The position numbers were made by a program, and so were the translations under genes. A DNA stretch of 64,000 bases from Cupriavidus sp. WGlv3. GTDB lineage: Bacteria > Pseudomonadota > Gammaproteobacteria > Burkholderiales > Burkholderiaceae. Under the pieces are notes generated by a model, which saw only the letters and a program-made list of their open reading frames with translations, searched no databases and was not told where the DNA came from. The stretch is from the NCBI RefSeq assembly GCF_023952475.1, contig NZ_JALHRX010000016.1, positions 62,001 through 126,000 of the forward strand, written 5' to 3'. This document shows, one piece after another, positions 59,261-64,000 of the stretch; the stretch's first letter is position 1, and each line of letters starts with the position of its first letter.

Positions 59261-59782
59261 ATGACCTCAGTCCTCGCCCCCGCCCCTGCCGGCCGCCTCT
59301 GGCGCTTCGGCGACAACATCGACACCGATGCCATGGCCCCCGCCGTGCTGATGAAAGCGCCGCTGCCGGTGCTGGCCCGGCATTGCCTGGCCTCGGTGCG
59401 CCCCGAGTTTCCCGGCAGCGTGCGTCCCGGCGACGTGCTGGTGGCCGGCGCCAACTTCGGCATCGGCTCCTCGCGCGAGCAGGCGCCGCAGGCGCTGCGC
59501 GAACTGGGCGTGGGCGCGGTGGTGGCGCAATCGTTCGGCGGGCTGTTCTATCGCAATGCCATCAACCTGGGCCTGCCGGTGCTGGTCTGCGCCGACACCA
59601 GCCGGCTGGTCGACGGCGCGCACGCGGTGCTGGACCTGGATACCGCGCAGTTGCGGCTGGACGACGGCAGCGTGGCGGCGTGCGAGCCGATTCCGGCGTT
59701 CCTGCGCGCGATCCTGGCCGCCGGCGGGCTGGTGCCGCACCTGAAGGCGCGCCTGGCACGCGAACGCGCCCGCCAGGACTGA
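59261..59782 (+). CDS. LeuD-like aconitase-family dehydratase, small subunit
   Basis: This 173-residue partner forms the swivelling domain. It starts GRLWRFGDNIDTDAMAPA, the D-N-I-D-T-D motif of LeuD, and has VAGANFGIGSSREQAP, the substrate-binding loop, then SFGGLFYRNAINLGLPVL. It pairs with the upstream large subunit. The ATG at 59261 is used; no strong ribosome site is visible. The next gene is convergent. Confidence 0.9.
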   Translation: MTSVLAPAPAGRLWRFGDNIDTDAMAPAVLMKAPLPVLARHCLASVRPEFPGSVRPGDVLVAGANFGIGSSREQAPQALRELGVGAVVAQSFGGLFYRNAINLGLPVLVCADTSRLVDGAHAVLDLDTAQLRLDDGSVAACEPIPAFLRAILAAGGLVPHLKARLARERARQD

Positions 59783-59797
59783 AGGCGGCGCAGCCGC

Positions 59798-60484
59798 TCA
59801 GGCCGCGGGCGGGGTGCGCAGCAGCGCCAGCGCCTCTTCGTCGCTGGTCTGGCTGAAATCGAGGTAGAACGCCCCCACTGCGCCGAAGCTGGGCGGCGTG
59901 TTCAGGCAGATCACCTCGTCGGCGGCCGCGGCCAGGCTGGCCAGCCCGTCCTGCGAGCCCACCGGGGTGGCCGCGATCACGCGCGCCGCGCCGGCCATGC
60001 GCACCCCTTCGAGCGCCGCGCGCATGGTGGCGCCGGTGGCCACGCCATCATCGACCACGATCACCACGCGTCCGGCACGGGCCGGCACCGGCTTGCCGCC
60101 GCGGTAGCGCTGCTGACGCCGGGCGATCTCGTCGAGCTGGCGCCCGCGCTCGGCATCGAAGCTGCCGCTGTCGACAGCGCGCCGTGCCCAGGGATCGTCA
60201 TTGACCACCGTGTGCGGTCCGCCGCCGCCGGCATCGCCCTCCACCACCGCGCCCAGCGCCAGCTCCGGGTAGCCCAGCGCGCCGATCTTGCGCACCAGCA
60301 GCACGTCCAGCTGCCCGTCCAGCGCGCGCGCCACCTCGAATGCCACCGGCACGCCGCCGCGCGGCAACGCCAGCACCAGCGGCGGCTGGCCCAGCTGCGC
60401 GGCGCCAAAGCCCAGTCCGGCCAGGTGACGGCCGAGATATTGGCCCGCCTCGCGGCGGTCGGCAAAGCACGGGGGCAGGGACAT
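59798..60484 (-). CDS. type I phosphoribosyltransferase-domain protein
   Basis: This 228-residue cytoplasmic protein has the PRPP loop VVIVVDDGVATGATMRAAL (near residue 145) and the LALPRGGVPVAFEVA start strand seen in COG1926 phosphoribosyltransferases, which are of unknown base specificity. A flexible insert lies at about residues 77-115. The start at 60484 (MSLPPCFADR) fits the family; open frame upstream is not coding. Convergent with the LeuD-like gene. Confidence 0.85.
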   Translation of the reverse strand: MSLPPCFADRREAGQYLGRHLAGLGFGAAQLGQPPLVLALPRGGVPVAFEVARALDGQLDVLLVRKIGALGYPELALGAVVEGDAGGGGPHTVVNDDPWARRAVDSGSFDAERGRQLDEIARRQQRYRGGKPVPARAGRVVIVVDDGVATGATMRAALEGVRMAGAARVIAATPVGSQDGLASLAAAADEVICLNTPPSFGAVGAFYLDFSQTSDEEALALLRTPPAA

Positions 60485-60749
60485 GGCGGTTTCCGGGGAG
60501 GAGGGGGACGGCCAGCGCAGGCGGTCCCTCCGCCAAATATAGACCCTGGCGCTGCCCGCGGCGGCGGCCCGCAGGCCACTTCCAGGGCGAGCCGGCGCGA
60601 TCCGGCGCCATTGGGCGCGCTCATGCAACAGTGTGTTGAGCCTGTGGTGGCTGACTCCGCCGCAGTGCAGCATTACGATGGCTGCTGGCGCTGACAACGC
60701 CGGACCGACATTGCCGGACAGGCCGCCGTGCCCGCCCCGGCCCGATCGC

Positions 60750-60950
60750 ATGAGCCCTGACATGACTACGCCCTCCCCCGCCCGCGCCGCCACGGCGCAT
60801 TCCCCAGCCGACGCCACGGCGGACGTTTCCCCGCTCGCCGCCCCCGACATTCCGTTCGGTTCGCTCGAAGCCGCCGCGATGGCCGAGCTGCCCTACACCT
60901 TCCGCCCGGCCGGCACCTGCACCCGCTACTACAACGAATTCTTCGGCTGA
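60750..60950 (+). CDS. small hypothetical protein
   Basis: A 66-residue frame (MSPDMTTPSPARA to CTRYYNEFFG) with high G/C at third positions and an amphipathic-looking Ala-rich middle. The end lies within the convergent LysR gene by 22 bases. No ribosome site is clear and ATG at 60762 is an alternative. No family recognised; it could be spurious. Confidence 0.4.
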   Translation: MSPDMTTPSPARAATAHSPADATADVSPLAAPDIPFGSLEAAAMAELPYTFRPAGTCTRYYNEFFG

Positions 60951-61828
60951 AGCCCGGGCGGTGCGCCCGCCGCCATCACGGTCTCGCACAACGCGGCCAG
61001 CCGCGCCGCCATGTCGCGTGCTGCGGCCGGCAGGTCCGGCTGCGCGTGCAGGCTCAGTTCGACATCCGGCACCGCGGCTGGCCAGCCCTGCTCCAGCACG
61101 GTGTGATGCGCCGTGGCCAGCCGCCGCGGCAGCAGCGTCACACCCAGGCCATCGGCCACCGCCGCCAGGATGCTGGCCAGGCTGGCGCTGACAAAGGCCA
61201 CGCGCCAGCGCCGGCCGCCGGCGTCGAGTGCGTGCGTCATCTCGCCGCGGTACAGGCCGCCCACCGGGAACGCCACCAGCGGCACCGGGTCGCGTGCCAC
61301 CGCCGGACGGCTGCGGCTGTCGATCCAGCACAGCGGCTCGGGCCAGCTGGCCAGCCCCTGCGCCTGGCCGGTGCGCTGCTTGACCAGCACCAGGTCCAGC
61401 TCGCGGTCCTGGAAGCGCTGCCACAGTTCGTGGCTCATGCCGCTGGTCACCTCCAGCCGCATGCCCGGCCAGTCATCGGCAAACCCGGCCAGCACCGGTG
61501 TCAGCGGCCGCGCGGCAAAGTCCTCGGGCACACCCAGCCGGATCTCGCCCTGGCCGGCACTCTGGCGCAGTTGCCCGACCGCCTCCGCCATCAACTGCTG
61601 CAGCCGGCGCGCATACCCCAGCAGGCGCTCGCCTTCGGGCGTGGTGGTGACATAGCGCCCGCCGCGGTCCAGCAGCACGCAGCCCAGTTGCTCCTCCAGC
61701 CGGCGCACCTGCTGGCTGACGGTCGACTGGGTCAGGTGCACGCGTTGCGCGGCACGGGTAAAGCTGCCGCTCTCGGCGACGGCGACAAAGCTCTGCAGCA
61801 GCACGGGGTCGAGACGGGGGTCCTGCAT
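60929..61828 (-). CDS. LysR-family transcriptional regulator
   Basis: This 299-residue regulator has the HTH SFTRAAQRVHLTQSTVSQQV (residues about 22-41) and an effector domain from about 95, with the LysR-type SGMSHELWQRF region and GRRWRVAFVSASLASILAAVADGLGVTLLP for ligand binding. It is divergent from a nucleoside deaminase/CynX-like pair across 177 bp of AT-rich DNA and is the likely regulator of that pair. Confidence 0.92.
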   Translation of the reverse strand: MQDPRLDPVLLQSFVAVAESGSFTRAAQRVHLTQSTVSQQVRRLEEQLGCVLLDRGGRYVTTTPEGERLLGYARRLQQLMAEAVGQLRQSAGQGEIRLGVPEDFAARPLTPVLAGFADDWPGMRLEVTSGMSHELWQRFQDRELDLVLVKQRTGQAQGLASWPEPLCWIDSRSRPAVARDPVPLVAFPVGGLYRGEMTHALDAGGRRWRVAFVSASLASILAAVADGLGVTLLPRRLATAHHTVLEQGWPAAVPDVELSLHAQPDLPAAARDMAARLAALCETVMAAGAPPGLQPKNSL

Positions 61829-62005
61829 GGCGGCGTATCCATTGGTTTTTCCACTGCCGGCGATTTCATCATTTAATTTCCCAATTACCAAGCGCCGGCG
61901 TAGAGTTTCGGCACGATGCCCCGGCCTGCGGTCCGGGCGCCATCGCCCCGACTCCACGCACCATGCCGCGTTGCACGCGAGCATGTACCCACTTTTCTGC
62001 CAACC

Positions 62006-62464
62006 ATGACCACTCACCAGGAATTCATGCGCGAGGCGGTGCGCCTCGCGGTGGCCAACCGTGACCGCGGCGCGCGGCCGTTCGGCGCCGTGCTGGTGCT
62101 CGACGGCGAAACCGTCGCCACCGGCGTCAACGATATCGTCCACAGCCACGACCCCACCACCCATGCCGAGATGGAGGCGGTGCGCGCCGCCGCGCGCAAG
62201 CTGGGCCGGCCCGATCTGCGCGGAAGCGTGGTCTATGCCAGCGGCCATCCGTGCCCGATGTGCCTGGCGGCGATGACCATGGCCGGGGTGCAGGCGGTCT
62301 ACTACGCCTTCGACAACCACGATGCCGCGCCCTACGGCATGTCGAGCGAGGCCGCCTACCAGGCGCTGCGCCTGCCGCTCGACCCGCCACCGCTGCCGCT
62401 GACGCGGGTGCCGGTCGACCTCTCCGCCGCGCAGCTCTACGGCATGCGCCCGCGCCGTGGCTGA
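62006..62464 (+). CDS. CMP/dCMP-type nucleoside deaminase, guanine-deaminase-like
   Basis: This 152-residue zinc enzyme has the deaminase pair THAEMEAV (HAE, near residue 54) and HPCPMC (PCxxC, near 85), which bind zinc and supply the catalytic Glu. YYAFDNHDAAPYG and the C-terminal region resemble GuaD and related nucleoside deaminases. It probably acts on guanine or a purine or pyrimidine nucleoside. The ATG at 62006 (MTTHQEFM) is the natural start. It overlaps the next gene by 8 bases. Confidence 0.88.
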   Translation: MTTHQEFMREAVRLAVANRDRGARPFGAVLVLDGETVATGVNDIVHSHDPTTHAEMEAVRAAARKLGRPDLRGSVVYASGHPCPMCLAAMTMAGVQAVYYAFDNHDAAPYGMSSEAAYQALRLPLDPPPLPLTRVPVDLSAAQLYGMRPRRG

Positions 62465-63725
62465 AGGCGCGCGCCCGGTGCGGCCCCAGCCGCCACGCTG
62501 GCTGGTGCTGGCGGCCGTGGCCGGCATCGGCCTGAACCTGCGGCCGTTCCTGACCGCGGTCGGGCCGCTGGCGCCCGCCATCCGCGGCGGCACCGGCCTG
62601 AGCTACCAGGGCATGGCGTGGCTGACGCTGCTGCCAATGCTGCTGATGGGAGTGGGCGCATTCTTCGGCCCGGCCATCCGCGCGCGGCTGGGCGCACGCA
62701 CCGCGGTACTGGGCGCGCTGGCCCTGCTTGGCGCCGGCTGCGCGCTGCGGCTGGGCGTGGCCGGCGGGACCTGGCTGCTCGCCTCGGCGGCGCTGTGCGG
62801 GCTGGGCGTGGCGGTGGTGCAGGCGGCGTGCCCGGGGCTGGTCAAGCAGGAATTCCCGGCGCGCGTGGCGCCGGTGATGGGACTGTATTCGGCCGCGCTG
62901 ATGGGCGGCGGCGCGCTGGGCGCGCAGCTGTCGCCCTATGTGACCGAGCTGGCCGGCAGCTGGCGCGAGGCGCTGGCGCTGTGGGCCGTGCCCGCGCTGG
63001 CGGCGCTGGCACTGGCGTGGGTGGCGCTGCCGCGCGGCCCGGCCCGCCAGCTGGCATTGGCCGCGGCCGCGCCGGCTGGCCCGCCGGCCATCGCCACCGG
63101 CAAGACCCGCGCGCTGCTGGGGCGCCCACGCACCTGGCTGCTGATGATCAGCTTCGGCGTGATGAACGGCGGCTATGCCTCGCTGGTGGCGTGGCTGGCG
63201 CCGTTCTACCAGAGCCACGGCTGGAGCGCGCCGGCCAGCGGCTCGCTGGTGGCGCTGATGGCCGTGGCGCAGGCCGCCGCGGCGCTGCTGCTGCCGGCAC
63301 TGGCGGCGCGCAGCCTGGACCGGCGCGCCTGGATGGCGCTGGCGCTGGCGATGCAGGTCGCCGGCTTCGCCGGGCTGGCGCTGTGGCCGGACGCCGCGCC
63401 GCACGCCTGGGCCGTGATCGGCGGCGCCGGCCTCGGCGGCTGCTTTGCGCTGTACCTGGTGGTGGCGCTGGACCACCTGCCCGACGCCGACAGCGCCGGT
63501 GCGCTGAGCGCGGTGATGCAGGGCGGTGGCTTCCTGCTGGCATCGCTGGCGCCATGGATCACCGCCATGCTGCAGGCGCGCACCGGCAGCTTCGCCGCGG
63601 GCTGGTGGTACCACCTGGCGTGCGCGGCGGTGGTCGGCGTGCTGACCATGCGGCTGGACCCGGCGCGCTACGGCGCGTCCTTTGCGTTGCCGGCGCCCGC
63701 CGGCTGCGCGCGACAGGCGGGATGA
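62457..63725 (+). CDS. CynX/NimT-family MFS transporter, GTG start
   Basis: This 422-residue inner-membrane protein has 12 predicted spans in the two-bundle MFS layout. The start NLRPFLTAVGPLAPAI (near residue 26) is the hallmark of CynX/NimT transporters for cyanate, nitroimidazole or similar small compounds; SYQGMAWLTLLPMLLMG follows. Start is GTG at 62457, overlapping the deaminase gene by 8 bases, so the two are coupled. It may import or export the deaminase's substrate or product. Substrate not certain. Confidence 0.88.
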   Translation: MAEGARPVRPQPPRWLVLAAVAGIGLNLRPFLTAVGPLAPAIRGGTGLSYQGMAWLTLLPMLLMGVGAFFGPAIRARLGARTAVLGALALLGAGCALRLGVAGGTWLLASAALCGLGVAVVQAACPGLVKQEFPARVAPVMGLYSAALMGGGALGAQLSPYVTELAGSWREALALWAVPALAALALAWVALPRGPARQLALAAAAPAGPPAIATGKTRALLGRPRTWLLMISFGVMNGGYASLVAWLAPFYQSHGWSAPASGSLVALMAVAQAAAALLLPALAARSLDRRAWMALALAMQVAGFAGLALWPDAAPHAWAVIGGAGLGGCFALYLVVALDHLPDADSAGALSAVMQGGGFLLASLAPWITAMLQARTGSFAAGWWYHLACAAVVGVLTMRLDPARYGASFALPAPAGCARQAG

Positions 63726-63795
63726 AACCAGCCCGGCCACGCTGACGGCGCGCGGCTGATACCAGTCTGGTCGTCAGCCGGCGCAAGCTTCCGCG

Positions 63796-63933
63796 TCAGC
63801 GGGCCGGCGCGGCCTCGACCACGGCCGTGGCATCCGCCGGCGCCGGCTCCTGCGGCAGTGCGAACAATGCCGCGGCGGGCGGCGACAGGCCCTGCAACCA
63901 TTGCAGGGCAAGCACGATAAGCATGACCGGCAT
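63796..63933 (-). CDS. 45-residue single-span membrane peptide
   Basis: A short frame (MPVMLIVLALQWLQG as hydrophobic helix, then a Pro/Ala tail) starts at 63933 after a perfect AAGGAGG five bases upstream, a strong sign of real translation. A longer in-frame start at 63981 lacks such a site. It converges on the CynX-like gene. Function unknown. Confidence 0.6.
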   Translation of the reverse strand: MPVMLIVLALQWLQGLSPPAAALFALPQEPAPADATAVVEAAPAR

Positions 63934-64000
63934 GGCGCCTCCTTCCCGCATACGTGGCCACTTCTCACTGGTATAGCCCATTGCGTCCTGGCGGCGCCTC

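Noticed and set aside
57926..59782. Naming the LeuCD-like genes leuC and leuD of leucine synthesis
   Set aside because: Their coupling to a Bug protein and GntR regulator, and distance from leuA and absence of leuB, point to a catabolic paralogue.
60633..60749. N-terminal extension of the small plus-strand protein at 60750
   Set aside because: The added region is Pro/Cys/Trp-rich, has no ribosome site and reads antisense to nothing conserved.

Overview
The window is GC-rich, densely coded, mostly chromosomal metabolism, with almost all codons ending in G or C. Three orphan TctC/Bug binding proteins, many LysR regulators beside catabolic genes, a LutACB lactate set, EutBC, a DUF1446/AtuA pair and a FeoAB set point to a free-living betaproteobacterium of the Cupriavidus/Ralstonia group. 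That placement is inferred from gene content only. I saw no rRNA, tRNA, IS element, phage gene or CRISPR array.

Layout. 0-3.7 kb: a 2-aminoethylphosphonate-type ABC transporter (ATPase, double-length permease, binding protein cut by the left edge). 3.8-9.3 kb: two divergent cyclic-di-GMP proteins. 9.3-16.6 kb: a small zinc-ribbon-like protein, a cysteine-rich copper-storage-type protein, an AEP-type LysR, fumC, ferredoxin-NADP reductase, an SDR, another LysR and a YbaK-like deacylase. 16.7-18.9 kb: ethanolamine ammonia-lyase EutBC. 20.2-25.9 kb: FadR-type regulator, lutA-lutC-lutB and lactate permease, with a near-ideal PdhR/LldR operator in the divergent promoter. 26-31.1 kb: CaiB-type CoA transferase, Bug protein and AidB-like acyl-CoA dehydrogenase, divergent from a LysR. 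31.3-33.9 kb: Fur-box-controlled feoA-feoB plus a Cys-rich membrane peptide. 34.3-40.5 kb: Ig-like lipoprotein, leuA behind a leucine-rich leader peptide, ompW and AMP nucleosidase. 41-47.8 kb: Tat-type NADP-binding oxidoreductase, exported metallo-beta-lactamase fold protein, Bug plus split AtuA module with divergent LysR, and an SDR. 47.9-49.8 kb: orphan branched-chain-type binding protein and a DUF1269-type membrane protein. 49.9-55.3 kb: the most unusual region (below). 56-64 kb: GntR-Bug-LeuCD-like cluster, phosphoribosyltransferase, LysR, nucleoside deaminase with CynX-like transporter, and a 45-residue membrane peptide.

The region at 49,989-55,264 is a five-gene minus-strand cluster of exported proteins. 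In order of transcription they are: a Gly/Asn-rich repeat protein, a small exported protein, a periplasmic C39-type cysteine peptidase, a second exported Ala/Asn-rich protein, and an outer-membrane beta-barrel with an N-terminal coiled coil. The order and part list recall the fapC-D-E-F end of Pseudomonas functional-amyloid operons, but the putative fibre subunit is a PE_PGRS-like glycine-rich protein. Both small exported proteins carry an L-D-D-x-R-G-G motif matching the double-glycine leader consensus that C39 peptidases cut. I propose a periplasmic, Sec-dependent double-glycine processing and surface-fibre export system.

Other non-coding structure includes a five-copy dispersed ~22-bp intergenic repeat, three copies of a GC-rich hairpin repeat between 24 and 28.2 kb, a leucine attenuator with rare CTA codons, several intrinsic terminators (one pointing antisense to a LysR gene), and candidate operators.
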